From: a virus
Reading direction: 5' to 3' (one strand)
DNA length: 64,000 nucleotides
IMG/VR virus record: IMGVR_UViG_3300022682_000042
Location: 1 to 64,000 of that record
Translations under genes and position numbers: made by a program
The notes under the pieces: generated by a model
What the model was told of the DNA's origin: nothing
The model's input: the letters and a program-made list of their open reading frames with translations, nothing else
Database searches by the model: none
Shown here: positions 22,637 through 30,545 of the stretch, piece by piece
Layout of the letters: each line of letters starts with the position of its first letter
Position numbering within the stretch: the first letter of the stretch is position 1

Positions 22637-23299
22637 ATGAAACCATCAAATGAATTACAACAAAAATTGGACAGTGCCTTTGCCGGCCTGTCCAAGAATA
22701 CCGTCCGGCTTTACTCTCACTGGATTATTGAGTTGGCCAAATTCCACGCGCCGCTCAAACTATCCGAGCTTGAACAATGGTATATTGACCAGTTTTTGGC
22801 CTGGATGGTCCGGCCCGGTGAATACTCCCGATCTACTACCAATCAGGCCAAAAGGGCGATCCGTCTGTTTTATGAGTCGCTCGGCAGGCCGGTCAATGTA
22901 CAAATGGTATCGACCCGGCACAAATCCCGACCAGTCGATACCATCAGCCGGGAGCAGGTCAAGGAGGTTTTGTCCCGGTTGCCACTGCTGTACCAGATGC
23001 TGGCTGGCGACATTTACCACAACCTGACCCGACCCGGCGAGGTCGTCAAGCAGTCGAGGTCCAGGGGTGGATATACCGCCGTCTCTACCCTAACCAATCA
23101 CATCAAACAAGCCGGTAAGGAGGCCGGGATTATCAAGCCGGTAACAGCGATAACACTATATCAGTCCGGCATTGTTCATCGGCTTGAGGATAACGGACCG
23201 GTGGCAGTAATGGAACTAACAGGGCTAAAACCAAGTACAATTCAGAGGTACTTGAGACAGACTAAAAATAGTGATATAATAAATAAAAAGGGGTTTTAA
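22637..23299 (+). CDS. Degenerate IntI/Xer-like tyrosine recombinase
   Basis: From ATG 22637 the protein has 220 residues, against about 320 for IntI. The N-terminal core-binding domain is well kept (LSKNTVRLYSHWIIELAKFH; STTNQAKRAIRLFYESLGRP). The C-terminal part is shortened: EAGIIKPVTAITLYQSGIVH aligns with the family's AGI.KP.T.HTLRHS region but lacks the catalytic H and R, and the last box reads STIQRYLRQ, keeping a tyrosine. No Arg I box is seen. It is probably catalytically inactive or strongly altered. It is read from its own promoter, divergent to the cassettes, and its TAATG overlap couples it to the next phage gene. Confidence 0.65.
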   Translation: MKPSNELQQKLDSAFAGLSKNTVRLYSHWIIELAKFHAPLKLSELEQWYIDQFLAWMVRPGEYSRSTTNQAKRAIRLFYESLGRPVNVQMVSTRHKSRPVDTISREQVKEVLSRLPLLYQMLAGDIYHNLTRPGEVVKQSRSRGGYTAVSTLTNHIKQAGKEAGIIKPVTAITLYQSGIVHRLEDNGPVAVMELTGLKPSTIQRYLRQTKNSDIINKKGF

Positions 23300-24468
23300 T
23301 GAAAACTATTGTAGTTAGCCATCAACCGACTTTTTTACCCATTATCCGGCAATTGTCTCAATTAGGATGGACCATTATCACCCTGACCCAACCCTATGCC
23401 CAGGAATTGGGCAATCAGGGAATTGAGGCCAAACCTCTGGGGGCCTTTGGGGGCGAAGGACAAGACTCGGCCTTTGCCTGGGCCGGGGCCTGTATCTCGG
23501 CCCTGTCCGGCCTGGAACTGAACGGGGCCGGGCCGGGGCCGATAGGTTGGCTCAGACAAAACTCAGTCCCCTTTTACTATCCCAGATTGGCCGACATGGG
23601 GATGATCGTTGTCTGTCTTGAAAATCTCAAGCCTGATTTGGTCTTGCTACATAATGATGTAGAACCGGCGACCAGGGCCGTAGCTCTGTGGGCCAAAACC
23701 AAGTCGGTTCCTTGTCTACACATCCCTCACGCTATTTACCAACTGGTCAACCGGGGGCCTCTAGGGACCGATGTCCACGACTTGGTAACGGCCTCGAATA
23801 TCGGGGTGGCCGGCCCTTTCCAGCGGGTCTGGTATGAGGCTTGTGGGGCTGAACCGGCTAATGTCAGGGAGACCGGCCTGCCTCAGTTCGATGGGTGGGC
23901 CACCCGGCAATCGGGGGACCAAAAGAAGGCCAAGAAATTGTTGGGCCTTGACCCAAACAGGCCGGTAGTAGCTTACGGGGGAACCTGGCCCCAGGGGACC
24001 AATGCCGGGGGCCTAAATGATGAATGGCAATTTGTCTACTTCTCTTTTCTTGAGGCAGCCAACCGGCTTGGCTTTCAGGCTGTAGTCAAATGTCATCCCA
24101 GGGGAGGAAAACAGAATTGGGACTGGCACGTGCAACAGGCAACCGAGGCCGGCCTGGATGGAGTTGTAACCCCATCTCACCTGGAACAAGTGATAGATGC
24201 CTCTGACCTATTTCTGGCCCCCTACGGCTCTAATGTATTGCTTGAGGCGGCCCATAATCCGGCCTGTCGACTGGCTACGACCCACGGCTATAAGGGAGAC
24301 AGGGCCGTGGAAAAAGTGCCGATAGACCCAGACGGGATGGCCGAGGCCCTGGGTAAATTATTGACCGAAGAACCCAGGCCAACCGGGACCTTGTTGGCCA
24401 AGTACCTGGGAGACCGGGATGGGTTAGCCTGGCAACGGGTAGTAGGGTATTGTGAGGAGTTGGCCTGA
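23299..24468 (+). CDS. Glycosyltransferase, GT-B type
   Basis: This 389-residue, two-Rossmann (GT-B) protein has VVSHQPTFLPIIRQLSQLGW (first strand/helix), LKPDLVLLHNDVEP (inter-domain), VPCLHIPHAIYQL and, in the C-terminal half, RPVVAYGGTWPQG, AVVKCHPRGG and VIDASDLFLAPYGSNVLLEA. The latter group resembles CDP-glycerol transferase/epimerase-like GT-B enzymes. The acceptor is unknown. It is placed among virion assembly genes and coupled to the gp10-like gene (TGATG), so virion glycosylation is again plausible. Confidence 0.75.
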   Translation: MKTIVVSHQPTFLPIIRQLSQLGWTIITLTQPYAQELGNQGIEAKPLGAFGGEGQDSAFAWAGACISALSGLELNGAGPGPIGWLRQNSVPFYYPRLADMGMIVVCLENLKPDLVLLHNDVEPATRAVALWAKTKSVPCLHIPHAIYQLVNRGPLGTDVHDLVTASNIGVAGPFQRVWYEACGAEPANVRETGLPQFDGWATRQSGDQKKAKKLLGLDPNRPVVAYGGTWPQGTNAGGLNDEWQFVYFSFLEAANRLGFQAVVKCHPRGGKQNWDWHVQQATEAGLDGVVTPSHLEQVIDASDLFLAPYGSNVLLEAAHNPACRLATTHGYKGDRAVEKVPIDPDGMAEALGKLLTEEPRPTGTLLAKYLGDRDGLAWQRVVGYCEELA

Positions 24469-24944
24469 TGCCCCCAATACGTTTGAAAATTGAGACCCAC
24501 CCATCTTTAGAGCAAGTCTCTTTACCTTACCGGAAATTTAGAGAAAAGGATTTGGCCGGGTTTATGGAGACATTAGCCGGGATATTGCATCAAAATATCC
24601 AGGATGTTGCCCCAGTTCGAACCGGTGTTGGCCGAAAAAGTATTGTTGCTCGAAAAAGAAAAGATTTGGAATGGGCAATCTTAATTGATAGACGGTTTCG
24701 GGGTGGGAAATATATGACCTGGCAACATGAAGGGGTTTCACCTTCAAAAATAAATCCGATAGTTCCTAGAAAAAAACAGGCCCTTTGGTGGAGTGGGCTT
24801 CCTCATCCGATAGCTATTGTCAGAAATCATCCAGGCATTAAACGGCTTGGATTTTTCGAGACTGGAATTGAAATGAGTAGAGGAGACCTTGATTCTGCCA
24901 GAGATTTGATAGGGGCTGAAATACAAAGAAAGTTTGAGGAATAA
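24468..24944 (+). CDS. HK97 gp10-like tail completion protein
   Basis: In this 158-residue protein, the pattern AGILHQNIQDVAPVRTGVGR, then a beta segment, YMTWQHEGV and a final FFETGIEMSRGDLDSA helix is the HK97 gp10 family signature (PVRTG...L...I). These proteins complete the head-tail joint in siphophages. It is followed on the other strand by a truncated endonuclease and then by the tail terminator. Confidence 0.8.
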   Translation: MPPIRLKIETHPSLEQVSLPYRKFREKDLAGFMETLAGILHQNIQDVAPVRTGVGRKSIVARKRKDLEWAILIDRRFRGGKYMTWQHEGVSPSKINPIVPRKKQALWWSGLPHPIAIVRNHPGIKRLGFFETGIEMSRGDLDSARDLIGAEIQRKFEE

Positions 24945-25289
24945 TTATTCTAAGGGAAAAGATAACTGAGACCAGTTTCTCGGTCTAGTAATAACAATAG
25001 ATTTTTGTTGGTTATCTGGTAAGTTTGTCAATAAAAAGCTTGACAGTTTGTTGTCAAGATATTTATTTAATTGTTGCGCTAAAAACAAGCTAATATTATC
25101 AACAGTATATGAAATTCTTATCAAAATAAAATCATATTTTTTAGCAAAGTTGTTTTTGATTTGGTCATTTTCTTGAGTTTTTTGTAGGCCATCTTTTCCC
25201 CCAAATTCTGCAACTGGTTCAAAGTGTTGCCGCCCATCATATTCAATTAAGAACTGTAATTTCCCAATTCTGTAATTACAAAGGGCCAC
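24945..25289 (-). pseudogene. Truncated EDxHD/Vsr-like homing endonuclease
   Basis: The 114-residue frame has a GTG start and an in-frame stop four codons upstream. The segment LQFLIEYDGRQHFEPVAEFG ... QENDQIKNNFAKKYDFILIR is the catalytic part of the PD-(D/E)xK homing endonuclease group (DGRQH, FGG, D..K). Usual members carry 100-200 more N-terminal residues with zinc or DNA-binding repeats, missing here, so this looks like a remnant. AT-rich composition and the inverted repeat at its 5' end point to an inserted element. Confidence 0.65.
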
Positions 25290-25351
25290 CCCTATGGTCT
25301 ACCCGCAACAGTTTTTGTAAGAACTGACGGCATAGAGGCGGCCCTTTGTAA
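25276..25351. repeat. 21-bp inverted repeat
   Basis: TTACAAAGGGCCACCCCTATG (25276-25296, plus strand) pairs with the complement of 25331-25351 at 19 of 21 positions, with 34 bases between. It overlaps the start of the truncated endonuclease and could be an element end, a leftover of a self-splicing structure, or a strong RNA hairpin. Confidence 0.6.
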
Positions 25352-25430
25352 GCCAGTTGTCCAAATAAAAAACCGTTGCTTGCAGACAAGAATATTATAC
25401 CACAATACTTGGACCGACACAAGTACCCCC

Positions 25431-25551
25431 TTGTCAACCTCCCCTAATTATGTTATACTATTCCTAGAAATCCCAACGGCCAGCTAGCCCCTGGCCCACA
25501 ACCTAAAGACAGTAATCAGGCCGAGAGGACCGGCATCCTCTCGGCCTTTTT
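25431..25551 (+). promoter_or_regulatory. Late leader with promoter and terminator hairpin
   Basis: TTGTCA 25431-25436 and TATACT 25454-25459 have a 17-bp spacer. The hairpin GGCCGAGAGGA/TCCTCTCGGCC (25519-25546) is followed by TTTTTG; TTGGAG and ATG 25565 come next. It is the strongest single hairpin of the leader set. Confidence 0.8.
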
Positions 25552-25564
25552 GTATTGGAGCAAA

Positions 25565-25993
25565 ATGTCAGCTTCAAATATTGCATCGGCCCTGGTCACT
25601 ACTTTATCTAGTGCATCACGGTTTGGGCCAAAATGTGTTGGGCTTGATTTTGGGGTACTTGAGACAAGTTCGGCCTCTGGGATTGTAGTCTCCTGGGCCA
25701 CAGTCGAGGCCATGCAGGGTCAGTTCGGGGACCGGCCCGAAAGTGACCGGGAATGGACTTTCCTGCTGGATACATTTAGTAAGGACACCGGTAACGTCAA
25801 ATCGGTATTAGCCCGAACTTTGGCCTGTGTGGATGATGTGTTGGGGGCCATCGGGGATGACCCGACCTTGCAGGGAACGGTCGAAAGGGTATCGGCCATC
25901 CGAGGCCGGCGGAATGTTGACCTGGCTTATGAGGCCGGGGGCTTTACCTGGCTACGGATGCCGATAGAGGTAGATGTCGTTGAATGGCCTTAG
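25565..25993 (+). CDS. Tail terminator-like protein
   Basis: The start at 25565 follows TTGGAG. In this 142-residue protein, an N-terminal helix (ASNIASALVTTLSSA) is followed by a strand and helix pattern with DREWTFLLDTFSKDTGNVKS, common in siphophage minor tail or tail terminator proteins. The gene lies between the gp10-like gene and the tail tube gene, the standard place for the tail terminator. The RLAYEAGG..W..M.IEV C-terminal pattern supports this. Confidence 0.65.
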   Translation: MSASNIASALVTTLSSASRFGPKCVGLDFGVLETSSASGIVVSWATVEAMQGQFGDRPESDREWTFLLDTFSKDTGNVKSVLARTLACVDDVLGAIGDDPTLQGTVERVSAIRGRRNVDLAYEAGGFTWLRMPIEVDVVEWP

Positions 25994-26243
25994 TCATATT
26001 CAACTAAATTTCAACTTGTTTATTGTAAAGTTGAATCTAGTAATCACAAAGTGATATTTAATGTTATCCCCTAGCTTGTAGCATCGCCTCATGATTGAGG
26101 AATTACTGGGTCAAGTACGCCATAAAATTGTAGGTCATTTGCCTCAGTAATTAGAGTTGGATGTATGACTGCATCCATTGATTAAAATTATAACACAAGT
26201 TTAAAATATATAGAAATGGCCTTACGGGTAGAAAGGGGGCCTT
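25994..26243. other. AT-rich gene-free gap with successive hairpins
   Basis: The 250 bases hold no gene. Several short inverted repeats follow one another: TTCAACTT/AAGTTGAA (26010-26035), ATCAC/GTGAT (26043-26055), CCTC/GAGG (26087-26100), AATTACTG/CAGTAATT (26101-26152) and GGATG/CATCC (26159-26176). The stretch is clearly AT-richer than both flanks. It may be a structured RNA or the remains of a small mobile element. No promoter is evident. Confidence 0.5.
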
Positions 26244-26468
26244 ATGTCCAAAAAGAAGAAACTGTATCGGATATTAGAGCCGGGGGGCCTAACCCTGGCC
26301 GGCAAACATTTTGTTGAGCATCAGGAATATGACCTGTTGGCTGAAGGGTGGGGGACCGGTGACATTGGCCCGGCCCTCCGGTCAAATATGATAGTTGAGG
26401 CCGGGGAGGTTGAGGAACCTGAACCGGCCAAAAAAGAACAGATAACAAAGGAGAAAGACAATGACTAG
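26244..26468 (+). CDS. Small phage protein with charged ends
   Basis: This 74-residue protein has a lysine-rich start, a small beta core (LYRILEPGGLTLAGKHFVEH) and an acidic/lysine tail. Such proteins often lie before the tail tube gene. It overlaps the next gene by 8 bases. No function is assigned. Confidence 0.55.
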   Translation: MSKKKKLYRILEPGGLTLAGKHFVEHQEYDLLAEGWGTGDIGPALRSNMIVEAGEVEEPEPAKKEQITKEKDND

Positions 26469-26883
26469 AAAGTCGGCGCGTGACGCCTATATCGTTATTC
26501 TGGATGGTAATTCGGCCAGTCAGAATATCAGTGGCCGGTCCAATAGTTATACATTCAGCTTTACCTCGGAAGAGGTGGACGTGACTACCTTTGGGGCCTT
26601 ATACCGGGAACGGGTGGCCGATGGTTTGCGGGATTGGTCTCTGGAATTGGGTGGTTTTTGGGACGGGGCAGCCTCCCAGATTGACGATATTTTTTCCAGT
26701 GTGTTTGCAGCCTGTACGTCGGTTTGTCTGTACCCGGCCGGTTCATCGGTCTCGACCTACTATTCCGGCTGTGCAATTTTGCAGGACTACACGGTCGAGG
26801 GGGCCGTTGAAGGAGTTGTCTCCTGGTCGGCCACCTTGATGGCGGCCAGTATCCTCAATTGGACTGATGGTGATGGTATTTAA
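26461..26883 (+). CDS. Major tail tube protein
   Basis: This 140-residue protein has a fold pattern of siphophage tail tube proteins: YIVILDGNSASQNISGRSNS, then FTSEEVDVTTFG, a DGLRDWSLELGGFWDGAASQ segment, and TVEGAVEGVVSWSATLMAA near the end. It precedes the gpG/gpGT chaperones and tape measure gene, as expected. It should be the most abundant tail protein. Confidence 0.75.
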   Translation: MTRKSARDAYIVILDGNSASQNISGRSNSYTFSFTSEEVDVTTFGALYRERVADGLRDWSLELGGFWDGAASQIDDIFSSVFAACTSVCLYPAGSSVSTYYSGCAILQDYTVEGAVEGVVSWSATLMAASILNWTDGDGI

Positions 26884-26906
26884 TGGCAACTAGGGAGGCC
26901 AATACA

Positions 26907-27311
26907 ATGGCTAAAACTAAAATGGTGATGCCGGTCAGAACCCGGCAAGTTGAACTTGATGGGGCCTGGGAGGGGTGGCAATTCGAGGGCCGGGTCAATC
27001 CCCCTATTGCTATTCTGGATAAGTTACAGTCTGACCGGTTCCACGATATTTGTGAGGCCCTGGGGTCTATTATCCTTGATTGGAATTTTGTAGATGAGGA
27101 AGGCCAACCCCTGGACTCTCCCCCCCAGGCCAAAGAGAAGGCCATCAAGCAATACCGGGCCAATTTGAACGGGGATAAACCTACCCTGACCGAGGAAAAG
27201 ATCATAGGGATTGAGGCCGCTACTCAGGCGGCGGCAGCCCTGCCTTTTGACCTGGCTATTGCTGTTTCGGCGGCCCTGTCCCGGTCTATTGCTACACCGG
27301 ACCCAAACTAA
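26907..27311 (+). CDS. Tail assembly chaperone gpG-like
   Basis: The start at 26907 is preferred because GGGAGG lies 8 bases upstream; an ATG at 26883 overlapping the tube gene stop is the alternative. The protein has about 134 residues, helical. It ends at TAA 27309 directly after the slippery CCCAAAC. A fraction of ribosomes should shift -1 there to make a longer gpGT-like product to 27532. Both forms would chaperone the tape measure protein. Confidence 0.8.
   Translation: MAKTKMVMPVRTRQVELDGAWEGWQFEGRVNPPIAILDKLQSDRFHDICEALGSIILDWNFVDEEGQPLDSPPQAKEKAIKQYRANLNGDKPTLTEEKIIGIEAATQAAAALPFDLAIAVSAALSRSIATPDPN
27302..27308 (+). promoter_or_regulatory. Programmed -1 frameshift site CCCAAAC
   Basis: In the gpG frame the codons read GAC CCA AAC TAA, so C CCA AAC is a canonical X XXY YYZ heptamer immediately before the stop. 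A -1 slip enters the frame that runs to 27532 without a stop. It matches the lambda-type G/GT arrangement in location and frame. Confidence 0.85.
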
Positions 27312-27322
27312 CGCTCAGGGTG

Positions 27323-27532
27323 ATGGACGCCGGCAAGACTGGCGCTCCTCCACCCTGGGCCTTAGTCAAAGCCTGGTTGTGTCAGTTCTACGGCTGTACC
27401 CCCGGCCAACTGGCTCAGGAAGAGGCTGATGAAATTTTGCTACTTTATAATTTGAGTGGAACCTATGAAGAGTGGCGCAAGAAAAGGCCCGGTTTTGGTG
27501 GCAATAAACCCAAAATCAGGAGGCTCGAATAG
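27323..27532 (+). CDS. Tail assembly chaperone, T segment (frameshift product)
   Basis: The -1 frame continues from the slippery site through GTG 27320/ATG 27323 to 27532: about 70 residues with LVKAWLCQFYGCTPGQLAQE and YEEWRKKRPGFGG. It is probably expressed mainly as the C-terminal part of a gpG-gpT fusion, 26907-27532. Free translation from ATG 27323 is possible but has only a weak ribosome binding site. Confidence 0.75.
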   Translation: MDAGKTGAPPPWALVKAWLCQFYGCTPGQLAQEEADEILLLYNLSGTYEEWRKKRPGFGGNKPKIRRLE

Positions 27533-30459
27533 TGGCCCGTAATGTCACCATCAGGTTCATCGGTAAAGATGAACTATCCCCCGTTGCCCAAAAGATAGGT
27601 AACAATATGTCCGGCCTGGGCAAACAGCTTGGGTCGGCTTCTTCTGAGGCATCTTCATCGACCGGTATATTCTCTAAATTAGGGTCGGCCATTGGTGGTA
27701 TGGCTACTGTGGCCGGGGGGATTATTGCGGCCAATATTTTTGGCAATCTCGTTACTGGCTTAAAGGATTTTGCGGCGGCCGGCCTTCAGGCTGTCGGTGA
27801 AACCCAGATGCTTGAGCAACGGCTTAACTCCCTCTTTGCAGCTAACCTAATGTACGAACAACAAACAGTCACCACTACTGAGGCCATAACTAAATCAGCC
27901 GAAGCTATTGCCAAAGAACGGGAGGAGATGGAACGGAATGTGGCCAAGCGCGATACTCTGGCTGCCAAGATACAGGAACAACGTCAACGGGTTATAGACT
28001 TGACGGCAGCCTGGGGGGAACAGGGGTTGGCTACCAAAACAGCCCAGGCCAAACTTGGGGAGATGGAAGTTCAGTTATCCCAACTAGATGCCGAAATAGC
28101 CAGGGGGGTATCATCAGTTGATGATTTTGTAACTATCACCCAAACTCAATGGGTTCCTACCGGTAAAGATTTGGCTCAGACCCAGGCCGAAGCCAGGGTT
28201 GAGGCTGAAAAACTCCTCAAGGGTATTGAGGCCCTGGTCAAAGTTTCTCCCTTCCCTACAACTGAAATTCAGACTATCGGGGCCTACGGGGTTCAGATGG
28301 GGATGACAGCCGATGAGGCCCTGGAATTTACTACCACGATGACCAACTTGGGCCTGGCCCTGGGTCTACCAGCGCACGAAGTGGTCAGAATGTCTCAAAA
28401 CCTGAAACAGATGCAGGGGATGAGTAAACTAACTACTATTGATATGCGGGAGATGGAACGCCGGGGTTTTGATCTGGCCAAAGTCTTACAAATTGAAATG
28501 GGGATGTCGGTTGAGGAGTTTAATGCCGAACTTGCCCGGTCCCCGGAAAAGTTCAACGAGCTTATTTCAGCCATCAATACCTTTTCTCAAAACACATTCG
28601 GGGATGTTATTACCCAGATGAACCAAACCTTACCGGCCATGTATGGTCGGCTCAAGGATACGTTTGTTTTAGGGGCCAGAGACTTGTTACGGCCCATAGT
28701 CGAAGCTGTAACCCCGTTTGCCTCAGATTTTATAGATGAGTTCGATAGTCAAATGACTACCTTAATGCCTGCCATCGGGGAACAGATAGCCGGTTATCTG
28801 GTAACCGGCCTGCAACTAGGACAGACCGGTCAACTCGGACCAGCTATAGCTCAAATTCTATCTGACGGGTGGACTAACTATGTTTTGCCGGTCCTACAAA
28901 CCTGGACAGAGACATTTTTTCAGTGGGTAGTGACAACGGTTCAGGAATTACCTACTCAATTATCAACTTTGGTATCCGGTATTACCGAATATTTTTCCGG
29001 GTCCGGGGCCGAACTGCAAACCTCGGTTCATACCTGGGTCCAGGCATTTTGGTCCTGGGTACAGGAGGCCGGAGCGCAGTTAGGTCAGGTCTTGGGGGCC
29101 TTGTTAGGTCAGATATTCAATTGGGCCTCAAGTGGGGAAACCCAAACCCAACTTAACGAAATGGGCTTTGTTTTGGGACAACGGTTAGTAGATGGTTTGG
29201 CTCAATTAGTCGAGGACCAGGCGGCCCTAATTGATATTATGTCGAAATTGGTAGCCGGTTTGGGAATAGCAGTTGGGGCTATCGGTGGGGCCTTGATAAT
29301 GGTTGGGGGCCAGATTGTGGCCGGTATCATCTCCGGTATTCTGGAAAAATTGGGGGTAGACCTCAAGCCGGCCTTAGTTAGTGACCTGGGAAATATTTTT
29401 TCCGGTATGGCCGAAAACATTAAAATCATTGCCAAAGTCATCGGAACTAATATTGTCGAGGGCATCAAGACCGGGATAACCGATGCCAAAGACAAAGTAA
29501 CTACGGCCATAACTGACATAGCTACCGGGGCCTTGGATACCATCAAAGATGTTCTGGGTATTGGCAGTCCGGCCAAAGCCTTTATTGACATCGGCCTGAA
29601 TATTATGGAGGGGCTGGCCGGGGGTATTACTGAGAATATAGGCAAGGTTCTGGGAGCGCTTGGGTCAGTCGGTAAGTCTCTTCTGGGGGGCCTATTCGGG
29701 GGGGATGATGAAGGGTCAAGCCTGGACCTGGGGGACCTGTTAATGAACTTGGTAACCGGTATCCCGGAGGCCATAGAGAACCTAAAGATCGGCTTTACCG
29801 AACTGTGGACGATATTGAATGAACAAGTAGTTGGCCTGGTAATAGAACAGGCTCTTGTTCCCCTGGTAGCTTTATTAGTACAACTGTATACGGTCCATAT
29901 TCCTACCCTACAAACAGTTTGGACGGCAGCCAACGAAGCCATCACTTCATCGACGTTCCCGGTCCATGATGCCATCCGACTTATTATTACCTTATTGGGT
30001 CAAGCCTCACAAGCGGTCAAACAGTTGGCCCTGGATTTTAAGGCGGCTATGGATGACATTGCCGATTCGATGGAAGATGCCGCCGATGGTATTGGGGAAT
30101 TAGTAGACCGGATAGATGAGGCCACTGAGGCATTTAGGAAAATGGCCGAGGCAGCCAAGGAAGCGGCAGGGGCCTCGGAGGCTGCCGGGTCTACGGCCCC
30201 CGGTGGGGCCGGGTTCCAACACGGTACGGGCCTGTCAGGGTTCCGGGTTCCGGGGCCTGGGGGCCGGCCTTTCCCCTTGACGGTTCATGGCGGCGAGATG
30301 GTTGAGGTAATGCCGGCCGGGGCAGCCAGACAGGCCCGGCGGAGTGGGGATGGTGGGGGTAATACCTGGAATGTGACTATTAACGCTACGGAGTCGGTTG
30401 GGGGAGTTCAACATTCTTTGATGACGCTGATGGCGCTTGTTGGTTCCTCTTCTGGATGA
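27532..30459 (+). CDS. Tape measure protein
   Basis: This 975-residue protein starts at a GTG overlapping the preceding stop (TAGTG). It has an N-terminal phage TMP region (GLKDFAAAGLQAVGETQMLE), a coiled coil at about 120-190, and a conserved block around 240-340 (VSPFPTTEIQTIGAYGVQMG; MSQNLKQMQGMSKLTTIDMR; EMERRGFDLAKVLQ). Hydrophobic helical stretches at 560-590 and 650-700 follow, with a glycine-rich C-terminus (GGNTWNVTINATES). It sets tail length and is injected with DNA; by the usual 0.15 nm per residue rule the tail would be near 145 nm. Confidence 0.9.
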   Translation: MARNVTIRFIGKDELSPVAQKIGNNMSGLGKQLGSASSEASSSTGIFSKLGSAIGGMATVAGGIIAANIFGNLVTGLKDFAAAGLQAVGETQMLEQRLNSLFAANLMYEQQTVTTTEAITKSAEAIAKEREEMERNVAKRDTLAAKIQEQRQRVIDLTAAWGEQGLATKTAQAKLGEMEVQLSQLDAEIARGVSSVDDFVTITQTQWVPTGKDLAQTQAEARVEAEKLLKGIEALVKVSPFPTTEIQTIGAYGVQMGMTADEALEFTTTMTNLGLALGLPAHEVVRMSQNLKQMQGMSKLTTIDMREMERRGFDLAKVLQIEMGMSVEEFNAELARSPEKFNELISAINTFSQNTFGDVITQMNQTLPAMYGRLKDTFVLGARDLLRPIVEAVTPFASDFIDEFDSQMTTLMPAIGEQIAGYLVTGLQLGQTGQLGPAIAQILSDGWTNYVLPVLQTWTETFFQWVVTTVQELPTQLSTLVSGITEYFSGSGAELQTSVHTWVQAFWSWVQEAGAQLGQVLGALLGQIFNWASSGETQTQLNEMGFVLGQRLVDGLAQLVEDQAALIDIMSKLVAGLGIAVGAIGGALIMVGGQIVAGIISGILEKLGVDLKPALVSDLGNIFSGMAENIKIIAKVIGTNIVEGIKTGITDAKDKVTTAITDIATGALDTIKDVLGIGSPAKAFIDIGLNIMEGLAGGITENIGKVLGALGSVGKSLLGGLFGGDDEGSSLDLGDLLMNLVTGIPEAIENLKIGFTELWTILNEQVVGLVIEQALVPLVALLVQLYTVHIPTLQTVWTAANEAITSSTFPVHDAIRLIITLLGQASQAVKQLALDFKAAMDDIADSMEDAADGIGELVDRIDEATEAFRKMAEAAKEAAGASEAAGSTAPGGAGFQHGTGLSGFRVPGPGGRPFPLTVHGGEMVEVMPAGAARQARRSGDGGGNTWNVTINATESVGGVQHSLMTLMALVGSSSG

Positions 30460-30481
30460 TTTGAATATCCCATAGGTAATC

Positions 30482-30510
30482 TTGCTTAGTATGGTAAAGT
30501 ATGGTATAAT
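30482..30510 (+). promoter_or_regulatory. Promoter of the GIY-YIG gene
   Basis: TTGCTT 30482-30487 and TATAAT 30505-30510 have a 17-bp spacer; AAGGAGA and the ATG at 30546 follow. The region contains repeated TATGGTA/TACT elements that may be an operator. Confidence 0.7.
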
Positions 30511-30545
30511 TACCTTACTATACTATAACACTAAAGGAGATTACC

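Larger units (their letters stand above)
21166..23299. mobile_element. Integron-like cassette island with divergent IntI-like gene
   Basis: Four attC-like sites alternate with four short leftward genes, and a rightward tyrosine-recombinase-like gene lies at the head of the array with overlapping divergent promoters between. This is the standard integron plan (intI, Pint/Pc, attI region, cassettes). The sites have inverted arms ending in GTTAGG/GTTGGGC-type core sites, and the cassette ORFs start or stop inside them. Composition is AT-richer than the phage backbone. The recombinase lacks recognisable catalytic Arg and His boxes, so the integron may be immobile or served in trans. Confidence 0.8.

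Noticed and set aside
22637-23299. Phage integrase for lysogeny
   Set aside because: The catalytic half lacks the RHR boxes, and the divergent cassette layout fits an integron rather than a phage attachment module; no attP-like site was identified.
25276-25351. Inverted repeat as a simple terminator
   Set aside because: The loop is 34 bases and no T-run follows either arm, so it does not look like an intrinsic terminator.
29202-29975. Long antisense frame (257 codons) within the tape measure gene
   Set aside because: It shadows a strong sense gene with family motifs; the antisense protein has skewed composition and no start signal.
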